From Rubellimicrobium roseum (lineage in GTDB: Bacteria; Pseudomonadota; Alphaproteobacteria; Rhodobacterales; Rhodobacteraceae), in contig NZ_VDFV01000002.1 of the NCBI RefSeq assembly GCF_006152145.1, forward strand, positions 1 to 64,000: a DNA stretch of 64,000 nt, written 5' to 3'. Numbering within the stretch: position 1 is the first letter of the stretch; the number at the start of each line of letters is the position of its first letter. Under the pieces are notes generated by a model that saw only the letters and a list, made by a program, of their open reading frames with translations, searched no databases and was not told the DNA's origin. Both the position numbers and the translations under genes were made by a program. Shown piece by piece: positions 36,969 to 45,417 of the stretch.

Positions 36969-37748
36969 ATGACGCTGCACGCCGCTCCCGCCTTAACGCA
37001 TCCGGCTTACGAAATCATGAACCCCGAGGCGCCAGGTCCCTGGGTCGTGACCTGCGACCACGCCTCGAACGCGGTGCCCGACTGGATCGCCGGGGGCGAC
37101 CTGGGCCTGCCGCCCTGGGATATGGCGCGGCACATCGCCTATGATGTCGGCGCGGCGGGGCTGGCGCGGGTGCTGGCGCGGCATCTGGAGAGCCCCGCGA
37201 TCCTGGCGCGCTTTTCGCGCCTCGTGATCGACCCCAACCGGGGCGAGGACGACCCGACCCTGGTCATGCGCCTTTACGATGGCTCGGTGATCCCGGCCAA
37301 CCGGCGGCTGGGGCCGGCCGAGGTCGGGGCGCGGCTCGACCGGCTCTACCGGCCGTACCACGGCGCGGTCGAGACGCTGCTGGACGGGCGGCGCGATCCC
37401 GCGATCCTTGCCGTTCACAGCTTCACGCCGCAGCTCAAGGGCCGCGCGCCCCGGCCCTGGCAGGTGGCGGTGCTGCATTCCCATCTCGACCAGCGGCTCG
37501 CGCGGCCGGTGCTGGAGCGGCTGGGTCGCGAGAGCGACCTTTGCGTGGGCGACAACGAGCCCTATTCGGGGCACCTGCCCGGGGACTCGGTGGACCGGCA
37601 CGCGCTGCGGCGGGGGCGGCTCAATGTGCTGGTCGAGCTGCGCAACGATCTGATCGCCACGCCCGAGGACCAGGAGGCCTGGGCCGCCCGGCTGGCGCCG
37701 CTTCTTGCCGCTTCCCTTCTCGACGCCCGGAGGACCGACCATGGATGA
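36969..37748 (+). CDS. N-formylglutamate amidohydrolase
   Basis: Zn hydrolase of the FGase (HutG-like) family, 259 residues; it releases glutamate from N-formyl- or related N-acyl-glutamate. The conserved blocks are WVVTCDHASNAVPDWI (metal His), HIAYDVGAAGLARVLARHL and FSRLVIDPNRGEDDPTL. The His region AVHSFTPQLKGRAPRPW and the acidic VGDNEPYSGHLPGDSVDRHA follow. There are no other hut genes in view. It overlaps the DUF1244 gene by 8 bp, and D-amino-acid enzymes lie just downstream on the other strand. Confidence 0.92.
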   Translation: MTLHAAPALTHPAYEIMNPEAPGPWVVTCDHASNAVPDWIAGGDLGLPPWDMARHIAYDVGAAGLARVLARHLESPAILARFSRLVIDPNRGEDDPTLVMRLYDGSVIPANRRLGPAEVGARLDRLYRPYHGAVETLLDGRRDPAILAVHSFTPQLKGRAPRPWQVAVLHSHLDQRLARPVLERLGRESDLCVGDNEPYSGHLPGDSVDRHALRRGRLNVLVELRNDLIATPEDQEAWAARLAPLLAASLLDARRTDHG

Positions 37749-38061
37749 CCAGACCCGCACCGAGATCGAGGCCGCCGCCTTCCGCGCCCTGCGGCGCCAC
37801 CTGATGGAGGCCCGTCCCGACGTGCAGAACATCGACATGATGAACCTGGCGGGGTTCTGCCGCAATTGCCTGTCGCGCTGGATGCAGGAGGCGGCGGCCG
37901 AACGGGGCCTCGCGCTGGGCAAGGACGAAGCGCGGGAGATGTTCTACGGCATGCCCTATGCCGAGTGGGTCAGCCTTCACCAGACCCCGGCCACCGCAGA
38001 GACGCAGGCGGCCTTCGAGGTCGCCTTCGCTGCGAACGCTGGACCCCGGAAGGACACCTGA
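37741..38061 (+). CDS. DUF1244 domain-containing protein
   Basis: A 106-residue cytosolic protein of the DUF1244 family, function unknown. ATG 37741 (MDDQTRTEIEAAAFRALRRHL) overlaps the preceding gene by 8 bp, so translation is coupled. The family core is NIDMMNLAGFCRNCLSRWM, followed by a short helix and MFYGMPYAEWVSLHQTPAT. The two Cys in CRNC could bind metal or form a disulfide. It follows an N-formylglutamate amidohydrolase, but no functional link is established. Confidence 0.88.
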   Translation: MDDQTRTEIEAAAFRALRRHLMEARPDVQNIDMMNLAGFCRNCLSRWMQEAAAERGLALGKDEAREMFYGMPYAEWVSLHQTPATAETQAAFEVAFAANAGPRKDT

Positions 38062-38208
38062 GCCAAGGCTCGCAGGGCTTTGCCGCGCGGCATGGAAAAT
38101 TCCGGCCGCGCGATACTGGGATGGAACTGTTTCTGAGCTGGAACGTTTATCAGAAGGTTCGTGTGTCGCGCGGGCCACTTCGGTCGTTCATAGTCAGTCA
38201 GGCGTGTC

Positions 38209-38382
38209 ATGTTCCTCACCTCCCTCGTCGCCACCTTGGCCGCGCTGCCCCTGTCGCGGGCGCAGGGCCTTGATGACGATCCCCCCTCCTTCGCCGGCAT
38301 CCTGGACGAGCTCTTCGATGTCTGGCCGTTGGATGCGGACGAGGAGCGGGAGGTTCGGGCGCGCTACGGCATGGCGCGCTGA
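38209..38382 (+). CDS. 57-residue putative secreted acidic peptide
   Basis: From ATG 38209 the frame encodes MFLTSLVATLAALPLSRAQG, a short signal-like N-terminus with cleavage likely after SRA. A small acidic domain follows (DDDPPSFAGILDELFDVWPL) and ends REVRARYGMAR. Codon bias is natural. The ribosome site is weak (CAGG). It ends 6 bp from the convergent D-amino-acid transaminase gene. No family is recognised. Confidence 0.45.
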   Translation: MFLTSLVATLAALPLSRAQGLDDDPPSFAGILDELFDVWPLDADEEREVRARYGMAR

Positions 38383-38388
38383 CCGGGA

Positions 38389-39249
38389 TCAGATCGCGGC
38401 GCGGCGGCTCTCCTCGATGTAGATCTCGCGCAGGCGGATCGCGACGGGACCCGGACGCCCGGCGCCGAGATCGCGGCCGTCGATCCGCACCACGGGCATG
38501 ACGAAGGTCGTCGCGGAGGTGATGAACGCCTCGTCGGCGGCCAGGGCTTCGTCGAGGGTGAAGGGACGCTCCTCCACCTTCATCTGGGATTCCGCCGCGA
38601 AGCGCAGCACGGCGGCGCGGGTGATCCCCGCCAGGATGTGCGGGCCCAGGTCGCGGGTCACGATCGTGTCGCCCTTGACGATGTAGGCGTTGTTCGAGGT
38701 GCCCTCGGTCACGACGCCATCCTCGATCATCCAGGCGTCGTCGGCGCCCTGGGCCTTGGCCATCATCTTGCCCATCGACGGGTAGAGGAGCTGGACCGTC
38801 TTGATGTCCCGCCGCGCCCAGCGCTGGTCGGGGATGGAGATCACCGCCATGCCGGTCCGGGCCAGGGGGCTGTCGGCGAGGCCGGGCTTGGCCTGCGTGA
38901 AAAGCACCAGCGTCGGCGGCACCGAGGCGTCGGGGTAGGCGAAGTCGCGTTCGGACGGCGCGCCGCGCGTGACCTGAAGATAGACCATGCCGTCCTCGAT
39001 CCCGTTGCGGGCGACCAGCTCGCGGTGGATCGCGAGCAGATCCTCGTCGGTGGCGGGCGAGGGCATGTCGAGCTCGGAGAGCGAGCGGCGCAGGCGCGTG
39101 GTGTGGCCGTCGAAGTCCACCAGCTTGCCGCCGAGGACGGAGGTCACCTCGTAGACGGCGTCGGCCATCAGGAAGCCGCGGTCGAAGACCGAGACCTTGG
39201 CCTCGGATTCCGGCAGGTAGTCGCCGTTGACGTAGACGATGCGGCTCAT
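38389..39249 (-). CDS. D-amino-acid transaminase (PLP fold type IV)
   Basis: A 286-residue aminotransferase of the branched-chain/D-amino-acid/ADC-lyase superfamily. ATG 39249 gives MSRIVYVNGDYLPESEAKVS. DRGFLMADAVYEVTSVLGG is the typical opening. The PLP Lys lies in SMGKMMAKAQGADDAW, and the cofactor-tail region is EDGVVTEGTSNNAYIV. The domain-II glycine loop ILAGITR follows. D-amino-acid specificity is inferred from the overall pattern and from the dgcA-like gene 2 bp upstream. It probably interconverts D-alanine/D-glutamate with pyruvate/2-oxoglutarate. Confidence 0.88.
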   Translation of the reverse strand: MSRIVYVNGDYLPESEAKVSVFDRGFLMADAVYEVTSVLGGKLVDFDGHTTRLRRSLSELDMPSPATDEDLLAIHRELVARNGIEDGMVYLQVTRGAPSERDFAYPDASVPPTLVLFTQAKPGLADSPLARTGMAVISIPDQRWARRDIKTVQLLYPSMGKMMAKAQGADDAWMIEDGVVTEGTSNNAYIVKGDTIVTRDLGPHILAGITRAAVLRFAAESQMKVEERPFTLDEALAADEAFITSATTFVMPVVRIDGRDLGAGRPGPVAIRLREIYIEESRRAAI

Positions 39250-39251
39250 GC

Positions 39252-40217
39252 TCACCCCCACAGCTCCGCCCCGGGCGGATGGACCCCCGCCTCAGAGTAG
39301 CCGAGCGGGCGCGGGCGGTCCTGCGCCAGAAGCAGGGGTCCGTCAAGGTCGGCCAGGTCGCATCCCTGCGCGACCAGCACCGCCGGGGCCATGGCGAGGG
39401 AGCTGCCGACCATGCAGCCCACCATGAGGCGGAGGCCCAGGGCGCGCGCCTCGTCGCGCAGCGCCAGCGCCTCGGTCAGGCCGCCGGTCTTGTCGAGCTT
39501 GATGTTGATGGCGTCGTAGCGGTCCTTCAGGTGCGGCAGCGAGGCGCGGTCGTGGCAGGACTCGTCAGCGCAGACCGAGACAGGACGGGGCATGTCGGCC
39601 AGGGCCTCGTCGGCGTCGGCGGGGAGGGGCTGCTCCACCAGCTCGACCCCGAGGCGCAGGAGATGGGGGGCGAGATCGGCATAGGACTCGGGCGTCCAGC
39701 CCTCGTTGGCGTCCACGATGAGGCGCGCGCGGGGGGCGCCGCGGCGCACGGCCTCCAGCCGGGGCATGTCGTCGGGGGTGCCGAGCTTGATCTTGAGGAG
39801 CGGGCGGTGGGCGTTGGCGCGGGCCTGCGCCTCCATGGCGTGGGGGGCATCGAGCGACAGGGTGAAGGCGGTGACCACGGGTCCGGGCGCGGGCAGCCCC
39901 AAGAGATCCCAGACGCGGACGCCCGCCTGCTTGGCCGCGAGGTCCCAGAGCGCGCAGTCGGCGGCGTTGCGCGCGGCGCCGGGGGGCAGGAGGCCCGGCA
40001 GGTCCGCGAGCATCGCGTCGGGCGGCAGCGCGGCGATGGCCTGGGCCACGCCTTCGGCCGTTTCGCCGTAGCGGGCGTAGGGGACGCATTCGCCCTGCCC
40101 CGTCACGCCGCCCCGCGTCACGCGTGCCGTCACCACCCGCGCCTCGGTCTTGGAGCCCCGGCTGATGGTGAAGGCTTGCGCGAGCGGGAAGCTCTCGATG
40201 GCGGCGGAAAAGGTCAT
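39252..40217 (-). CDS. dgcA: Enolase-superfamily epimerase, DgcA/dipeptide epimerase type
   Basis: A 321-residue enzyme of the mandelate racemase/muconate lactonizing group. The acid-base Lys pair is in LLKIKLG (KxK), and the metal ligands are in LIVDANEGW, VELVEQPLP and VCADESCH. The second-face Lys is in INIKLDKTGG. This is the L-Ala-D/L-Glu epimerase subgroup, to which the N-acetyl-D-glutamate racemase DgcA has been assigned. Linkage to a D-amino-acid transaminase (2 bp apart) favours a D-glutamate role. The dgcN partner is not in the window. Confidence 0.8.
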   Translation of the reverse strand: MTFSAAIESFPLAQAFTISRGSKTEARVVTARVTRGGVTGQGECVPYARYGETAEGVAQAIAALPPDAMLADLPGLLPPGAARNAADCALWDLAAKQAGVRVWDLLGLPAPGPVVTAFTLSLDAPHAMEAQARANAHRPLLKIKLGTPDDMPRLEAVRRGAPRARLIVDANEGWTPESYADLAPHLLRLGVELVEQPLPADADEALADMPRPVSVCADESCHDRASLPHLKDRYDAINIKLDKTGGLTEALALRDEARALGLRLMVGCMVGSSLAMAPAVLVAQGCDLADLDGPLLLAQDRPRPLGYSEAGVHPPGAELWG

Positions 40218-40368
40218 GGCGATCCCCGATGGCGACGTGACCCCCGTTCTACGGGAGAAGGGTTAACGATTGGTAGGAGGACCGAACGGTGCCCTTAAGG
40301 GAAGATGAACGCCCCTTGGGCCGCCGCAGGCCCCTGCCCTTTGCCGACCCGTTCCGCTAGAAGAAGGC

Positions 40369-41142
40369 ATGGACCCCGCCCTTCTCCATGCGCGCTCCGC
40401 GCTCGACTGGCTTCTGGAGCTCGGCGCCGACGAGGCGATCGGGGAGATGCCGGTCAACCGCTACGAACTGACCGCCAAGGCCGCGGCCCCGGCCGCCGCG
40501 GCGGCGCCGCTCGCGGCGCCGGTGCTGGCCCGTCCGGCGGACCCGGTGACGGTGGCCCAGGAACTGGCCGCGGAGGCACGGGACCTGCCCGCGCTGGCCC
40601 AGGCGATGGAGGCCTTCGACTGCGAGCTGAAGCCCGGCGCGCGGCGCTTCGTCTTCGCCGACGGGACGGCCGGAGCCCCGCTCATGGTCGTGGGCGAGGC
40701 GCCGGGGCGGGACGAGGACATCCAGGGCAAGCCCTTCGTCGGCGCGGCGGGGCAGCTTCTGGACCGGATGCTTTCGGCCATCGGGCGGGACCGGGCGGAC
40801 CCGGACCCGGCCCGGTCGGCCTACATCACCAACGTCCTGCCCTGGCGGCCGCCCGGCAACCGCCGCCCGGAGACGCCCGAGATCGACCGCTGGCGGCCCT
40901 TCCTGCGCCGCCACGTCGAGCTGGCCGCCCCCCGCGTCGTGCTGGTTTTGGGCAACTCGCCGGCCATGGCGCTCTTGAACCGGGCGGGGATCACGCAGAT
41001 CCGGGGACAGTGGGCCGAGGCCGTGGGGCGGCCCGCCCTGCCGTCGTTCCACCCGAGCTACCTGCTGCGCAACCCGCCCGCCAAGCGCGAGGCCTGGGCG
41101 GATCTCCTGAGCCTTCTGGCGCGGCTGCGCCCTCCCTCCTGA
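40369..41142 (+). CDS. Uracil-DNA glycosylase, family-4-like without Fe-S cysteines
   Basis: Base-excision-repair enzyme removing uracil from DNA, 257 residues with an Ala/Pro-rich ~70-residue N-terminal linker. Catalytic motif A is VVGEAPGRDEDIQGKPFVGAAG, and motif B is PSFHPSYLLRNP. The whole protein contains a single Cys (residue 85), and the usual CRPPGNR of family 4 reads WRPPGNR, so the four-Cys [4Fe-4S] cluster cannot form. It is followed by moaB after 10 bp on the same strand. Confidence 0.85.
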   Translation: MDPALLHARSALDWLLELGADEAIGEMPVNRYELTAKAAAPAAAAAPLAAPVLARPADPVTVAQELAAEARDLPALAQAMEAFDCELKPGARRFVFADGTAGAPLMVVGEAPGRDEDIQGKPFVGAAGQLLDRMLSAIGRDRADPDPARSAYITNVLPWRPPGNRRPETPEIDRWRPFLRRHVELAAPRVVLVLGNSPAMALLNRAGITQIRGQWAEAVGRPALPSFHPSYLLRNPPAKREAWADLLSLLARLRPPS

Positions 41143-41152
41143 CGGAGCCTCC

Positions 41153-41692
41153 ATGTCCCGGATCGACGAATCCCTGCCCTTTCACCCCGTGCGCATCGCG
41201 CTCCTCACAGTGTCGGACACCCGCACGCCGGGCACCGACCGGTCGGGCGACACGCTGGCGGGGCGCATCAGCGAGGCGGGGCACGTGCTGGCCGCGCGGG
41301 CGATCCTGCCCGACGAGCGGGGGCAGATCGCCGGGCAGCTTCGCCACTGGGTTCTGGACCCCGAGATCGACGTGGTGATCTCGACGGGGGGCACGGGGCT
41401 CACGGGGCGCGACGTGACGGTGGAGGCGCACCGGGACGTCTACGAGAAGGAGATCGAGGCCTTCGGGACGATCTTCGCGCTGGTCTCCTATGAGACGATC
41501 GGCACGAGCGCGGTGCAGAGCCGCGCCACGGGGGGCGTGGCGAACGGGACCTACCTGTTCGCCCTGCCGGGCAGCCCGGGGGCCTGCAAGGACGCCTGGG
41601 ACCGCATCCTGAAGCTGCAGCTCGACAGCCGGCACAGGCCCTGCAACTTCGTGGAGATCATGCCGCGCCTGGGCGAGGGGCGGTCGGGCTGA
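41153..41692 (+). CDS. moaB: Molybdenum cofactor biosynthesis protein B
   Basis: MoaB/Mog-family protein, 179 residues, acting in adenylylation of molybdopterin or a related step. The MPT-binding signature DVVISTGGTGLTGRDVT lies near residue 75, and the family opening RIALLTVSDTRTPGTDRSGD is intact. The later block ATGGVANGTYLFALPGSPGACKD is also present. The other moa/moe genes are not in the window. It is closely spaced after the uracil-DNA glycosylase gene and ends before a strong terminator. Confidence 0.93.
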   Translation: MSRIDESLPFHPVRIALLTVSDTRTPGTDRSGDTLAGRISEAGHVLAARAILPDERGQIAGQLRHWVLDPEIDVVISTGGTGLTGRDVTVEAHRDVYEKEIEAFGTIFALVSYETIGTSAVQSRATGGVANGTYLFALPGSPGACKDAWDRILKLQLDSRHRPCNFVEIMPRLGEGRSG

Positions 41693-41702
41693 GGCGCGCC
41701 GG

Positions 41703-41727
41703 GAGAACGGTCCGGCGGACCGTTCTC
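41703..41727. terminator. Bidirectional hairpin after moaB
   Basis: An 11-bp perfect stem is formed by GAGAACGGTCC (41703-41713) and GGACCGTTCTC (41717-41727) around a GGC core. It sits between convergent moaB and the DsbD-domain gene. Confidence 0.7.
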
Positions 41728-41761
41728 GGCCCCGACCCCCGCGCGCGAGGCCGGGCCAGCC

Positions 41762-42559
41762 TCAGCCCGCCTGGCAGCCCTGGATGTCCACGGCCCGGCC
41801 TTCGCCCAGCACGGTGATGCGCAGGCGCGAGCGGTCGAGCGAAGGGGCCCCTCCGTCGCGCGCGAGCGCCTGGGCGATGGCGACCAGCGTGCCGCCGTCG
41901 CGCGTGATGGCCGTCTCGGAGACCCAGAGGCCGGGGTCGGCGGATTCGATCACCACCGCCTCGTCGGGGCCGAGCGGGGGCAGCGCGAGGTGGACCGTGA
42001 GCCCCAGCCCGTCGGCGCCGGGCGCCACGGCGCAGGTGGCCTGAACGCCGGCTTCCTCGGCCGTGAGCGGACGGTCGACGAGCGCGGCGGCGATGGCGGG
42101 GTCGCGGTCGCCGGCCTCGGGCAGGTCCACCGCGAAGGGCAGGCGCACGGGGACGCAGATCTCGTCGCAGACGCCGATCTCGATCTCGCCCGCGAGCCGG
42201 GCGGGGCCGCCGTCGAGCGTGAGGTCCAGCGGGATCGTCACCGCGTCGTGGTAGCCGATCGAGCGCATCCCGTTGAAATGGAACACCTCGGGCACCGGCC
42301 AGCGCGGCTCGGCGGCGCTGACGCCCGTGGAGGCGTCGAAGTCGAGGAGGGGCGCGAGGCCCGCGGCGCCGGGCGCGCGCCAGTAGGTCTTCCAGCCGGG
42401 CGCGAGGGTGAGGCGCAGCGCCGCCATGTGCCGCCCCTCGGCGCTGCGCCAGCCGGGCAGCACCTCCAGCGTCACGAGGTCGTCGGGCAGGGTCTCGGCC
42501 CGGAGAGGCGGGGCGAGGAGGCAGGCCAGGGCGGGCAGGAGAAGGAGGGTGCGCATCAT
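41762..42559 (-). CDS. DsbD N-terminal-domain periplasmic protein
   Basis: A 265-residue exported protein with a DsbD-alpha-like thiol/disulfide domain but no membrane or thioredoxin part. The signal peptide is MRTLLLLPALACLLAPPLRA. The Ig-like domain shows LAPGWKTYWRAPGAAGLAP and YHDAVTIPLDLTL. A Cys pair in IGVCDEICVPVRLPF is in the place of the DsbD-alpha active cysteines. It may accept electrons from a membrane reductase encoded elsewhere. A TlpA-like thioredoxin lies 0.7 kb away. ATG 42556 is an alternative start. Confidence 0.85.
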   Translation of the reverse strand: MMRTLLLLPALACLLAPPLRAETLPDDLVTLEVLPGWRSAEGRHMAALRLTLAPGWKTYWRAPGAAGLAPLLDFDASTGVSAAEPRWPVPEVFHFNGMRSIGYHDAVTIPLDLTLDGGPARLAGEIEIGVCDEICVPVRLPFAVDLPEAGDRDPAIAAALVDRPLTAEEAGVQATCAVAPGADGLGLTVHLALPPLGPDEAVVIESADPGLWVSETAITRDGGTLVAIAQALARDGGAPSLDRSRLRITVLGEGRAVDIQGCQAG

Positions 42560-42669
42560 GCGAGAGTCGTCGCAGAGCCGGAGGCGGAATCGAAGTCACC
42601 TTCGCGCGACCCGGCCCGCCGGCGCGCGGCGCCCTTGAAGAGGGGGAGCCGCAGGACCACTATCGGGTC

Positions 42670-43242
42670 ATGACCACCGATCCCACGCCCCTGACCGGAA
42701 AGCTCCTGATCGCGATGCCCGCCATGGGCGACCCGCGCTTCGAGCGCAGCGTCGTCTACCTTTGCGCGCATGGGGAGGACGGGGCCATGGGCCTCATCGT
42801 CAACAAGCCGGTGACCGAGCTGCGCTTTGGCGACCTGCTGGAGCAACTGGGCATTCCCCGGCCCGAGAAGGGCGCGCGCGACATCCGCGTGCATTTCGGC
42901 GGGCCGGTCGAGGGGGGGCGGGGCTTCGTGCTGCACAGCTCGGACTATGCGGCGGATGGCGGGACGCTGAAGATCGACGAGGAGGTGTCGATGACCGCCA
43001 CGCTCGACATCCTGCGCCGGATCGCGTCGGGGGGCGGACCCCGGTCCTCGATGCTGGCGCTGGGCTATGCGGGCTGGGGGCCGGGGCAACTGGAGGCGGA
43101 GATCGCGCAGAACGCCTGGCTCACGGGGCCGGCGCGGAGCGAGATCCTGTTCGGCCGCGCCAACGAGCACAAGTGGAACGCGGCGCTCAAGGCCATCGGG
43201 GTGGACCCGCAGGGCCTGTCCTCGAGCGCCGGGCACGCCTAG
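42670..43242 (+). CDS. YqgE/AlgH family protein
   Basis: A 190-residue DUF179 protein of unknown biochemical role. The family motifs are present in order: LTGKLLIAMPAMGDPRFERSV, YLCAHGEDGAMGLIVNKP, VHFGGPVEGGRGFVLHS and LALGYAGWGPGQLEAEI. It ends NAWLTGPA and then ILFGRANEHKWNAAL. It is divergent from the DsbD-domain gene (110 bp) and overlaps the convergent thioredoxin-like gene by 4 bp. Confidence 0.95.
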   Translation: MTTDPTPLTGKLLIAMPAMGDPRFERSVVYLCAHGEDGAMGLIVNKPVTELRFGDLLEQLGIPRPEKGARDIRVHFGGPVEGGRGFVLHSSDYAADGGTLKIDEEVSMTATLDILRRIASGGGPRSSMLALGYAGWGPGQLEAEIAQNAWLTGPARSEILFGRANEHKWNAALKAIGVDPQGLSSSAGHA

Positions 43243-43790
43243 CTTTCCTCGGCCGCGAGCGCCCGCAGGATCGCGAGGGCGCTCTCGCTTGCCCAGTCGG
43301 CGTCGCCGGTGAGGCGCGCGACCTCCTGCCCCTCGCGGTTCAGGATCACGGTGACGGGCAGGCCCAGAACGCCCATGGCGCGCGCGAGATCCTGCCGGGG
43401 GTCGCGCCATTGGGGCAGATTGCCCGCGCCCACCTCGGTCAGGAAGCGGTCGAGCTCCACGGGATCGTTGCGCCCCGTGGCGATGGTGGCTACGCGCACG
43501 CCTTCGTCGCCCAGTTCCTCCTGGAGCTTCGCCAGCGTCGGCATCTCCTCGCGGCAGGGGGCGCACCAGGTGGCCCAGAAGTTCACGACCACCACTTCGC
43601 CCGCGAGGTCCTGGAGCGTCGTCTCGGCCCCGCCCTCGCCCGTGAAGGCCACGGCGGGAACCTCCTGCGGGGCCTCGTGGATCGCGAGCTTGCGCATGTC
43701 GCCCTCCTGCAGGGCGGCGAGGTCCTGGGCGACCGCCGTGTTTGCGGCGACCAGCGCCGCCGTGTAGAGAGCCGCGACAAGAGCACGCAT
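43239..43790 (-). CDS. TlpA-family periplasmic thioredoxin-like protein
   Basis: An exported thiol-disulfide reductase of 183 residues. The signal peptide MRALVAALYTAALVAANTAVA ends with AxA cleavage before QDLAAL. The active site is WATWCAPCREEMP (~residues 93-105), and the cis-Pro segment is GLPVTVIL. Periplasmic TlpA proteins reduce cysteines in cytochrome c or copper-delivery pathways; which one applies here is unknown. Its start is only 14 bp from the divergent argH start, and its 3' end overlaps yqgE by 4 bp. Confidence 0.9.
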   Translation of the reverse strand: MRALVAALYTAALVAANTAVAQDLAALQEGDMRKLAIHEAPQEVPAVAFTGEGGAETTLQDLAGEVVVVNFWATWCAPCREEMPTLAKLQEELGDEGVRVATIATGRNDPVELDRFLTEVGAGNLPQWRDPRQDLARAMGVLGLPVTVILNREGQEVARLTGDADWASESALAILRALAAEES

Positions 43791-43804
43791 GAGAGACCTC
43801 CCCT

Positions 43805-45196
43805 ATGGCCGACAAATCCGCGAACGCGATGTGGGGCGGGCGCTTCGCCTCGGGCCCCGATGCCATCATGGAGGCGATCAACGCCTCGATCGGCTTCGAC
43901 CAGAGACTCGCGCCGCAGGACATCGCGGGCTCGCGGGCCCATGCCGCCATGCTGGCCGCCACGGGCATCCTTACGGATAGGGATGCCGAGGCGATCCGGG
44001 AAGGGCTCCTCACCGTTTTGTCGGAGATCGAGGCGGGGACGTTCCGGTTTTCGACCGCGCTGGAGGACATCCACATGAACGTGGAGTCGCGGCTGGGCGA
44101 GCTGGTCGGCGAGCCCGCCAAGCGGCTCCACACGGCGCGGTCGCGAAACGATCAGGTGGCGGTCGACTTTCGCCTTTGGGTCAGGGACCAGTGCGACGCG
44201 GCGGAGGAGTCGCTGAAGGCGCTCCAGAGGGCGCTGCTGGCGCAGGCCGGACAGGGCGCGGACTGGGTGATGCCTGGCTTCACGCATCTCCAGTCGGCGC
44301 AGCCCGTCACCTGGGGCCACCACATGATGGCCTATGTCGAGATGCTGGGCCGCGACCGGGGCCGCTTCGCGGACGCGCGGCGGCGGATGAACGAAAGCCC
44401 GCTGGGGTCCGCCGCGCTGGCGGGCACGTCCTTCCCCATCGACCGGGAGATGACCGCGCGGGAGCTAGGCTTCGACCGCCCCATGGCGAATTCTCTGGAT
44501 GCCGTGTCGGACCGGGACTTCGCGCTGGAGTTCCTGGGGGCAGCCTCGATCTGCGCCATGCACCTGAGCCGTCTGGCCGAGGAGCTGGTGATCTGGTCCA
44601 CAGCGCAGTTCCGCTTCGTGCGGCTCTCGGACCGCTTCTCGACGGGCTCCTCGATCATGCCCCAGAAGCGCAACCCCGATGCGGCGGAGCTGGTGCGAGC
44701 CAAAACGGGGCGCGTGTTCGGCGCGTCCGTGGCGCTGCTCACGATCATGAAGGGGCTACCGCTGGCCTATTCCAAGGACATGCAGGAGGACAAGGAGCAG
44801 GTCTTCGACGCGGCGGACTCGCTCATGCTCGCACTGGCGGCGACCACCGGCATGATGGAGGACCTGCGGCCCGACCCCGAGAAGATGCGCGCGGCGGCGG
44901 GGGCGGGCTTCGCCACGGCGACGGACCTCGCCGACTGGCTGGTGCGCGCCAAGGGAATGCCCTTCCGCGAGGCGCACCATGTCACGGGGTCGCTGGTGGC
45001 CAAGGCCGAGGGCAAGGGCGTGGACCTGTCGGATCTGACGCTGAATGAGATGCGGGAGGTCCACGACGGCATCACGGAGGATGTCTTCGCCGTGCTGGGC
45101 GTGGACAACTCGGTTCGCAGCCGCACCTCCTATGGCGGCACCTCGCCCGAGCGGGTGAGGGAGCAGATCGCCCGCTGGACGGAGCTTCTGGGATGA
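43805..45196 (+). CDS. argH: Argininosuccinate lyase
   Basis: Last enzyme of arginine biosynthesis, splitting argininosuccinate to arginine and fumarate. It is 463 residues, normal for the family. [20 protein letters not shown] is the family N-terminus. The substrate block [20 protein letters not shown] contains the conserved Glu and Arg, and [16 protein letters not shown] follows. The flexible catalytic loop signature is [16 protein letters not shown] (~residue 280). A small lipoprotein gene overlaps the stop by 4 bp and lysA follows. Confidence 0.97.
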   Translation: MADKSANAMWGGRFASGPDAIMEAINASIGFDQRLAPQDIAGSRAHAAMLAATGILTDRDAEAIREGLLTVLSEIEAGTFRFSTALEDIHMNVESRLGELVGEPAKRLHTARSRNDQVAVDFRLWVRDQCDAAEESLKALQRALLAQAGQGADWVMPGFTHLQSAQPVTWGHHMMAYVEMLGRDRGRFADARRRMNESPLGSAALAGTSFPIDREMTARELGFDRPMANSLDAVSDRDFALEFLGAASICAMHLSRLAEELVIWSTAQFRFVRLSDRFSTGSSIMPQKRNPDAAELVRAKTGRVFGASVALLTIMKGLPLAYSKDMQEDKEQVFDAADSLMLALAATTGMMEDLRPDPEKMRAAAGAGFATATDLADWLVRAKGMPFREAHHVTGSLVAKAEGKGVDLSDLTLNEMREVHDGITEDVFAVLGVDNSVRSRTSYGGTSPERVREQIARWTELLG

Positions 45197-45342
45197 CGCG
45201 CCTCGCTCTTCTCGCCCTTCTTGCGCTGGCCGCCTGCGGGGCGGACGGTCCCCCGGTCCGGCCCGGCGCGAGCGCCTCGGTCGGAACGGGCGGGAGCGGC
45301 GTGTCCTTCGGGGGCGGCGTCTCGCTGGGGGTGAACCTCTAG
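45193..45342 (+). CDS. Small lipoprotein, possibly LptM-like
   Basis: A 49-residue lipoprotein whose ATG overlaps the argH stop (ATGA). The signal [15 protein letters not shown] ends in a clear LAAC lipobox. After the acylated Cys the sequence is [11 protein letters not shown], close to the C-G-x-x-G-P-x-x-x-P pattern of LptM (YifL), which helps oxidise the LPS translocon LptD. The rest is Gly/Ser/Val-rich ([20 protein letters not shown]). The argH-lipoprotein-lysA order recurs in alphaproteobacteria as I recall. The LptM assignment is inference. Confidence 0.65.
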   Translation: MTRLALLALLALAACGADGPPVRPGASASVGTGGSGVSFGGGVSLGVNL

Positions 45343-45417
45343 GGCGGTCCTGCGGCTCTGGCGCCGCTTCCGCCTGCCGTCCGCGCGGGCTAAGAGGCCC
45401 GCGACGGAGGCACCCCC

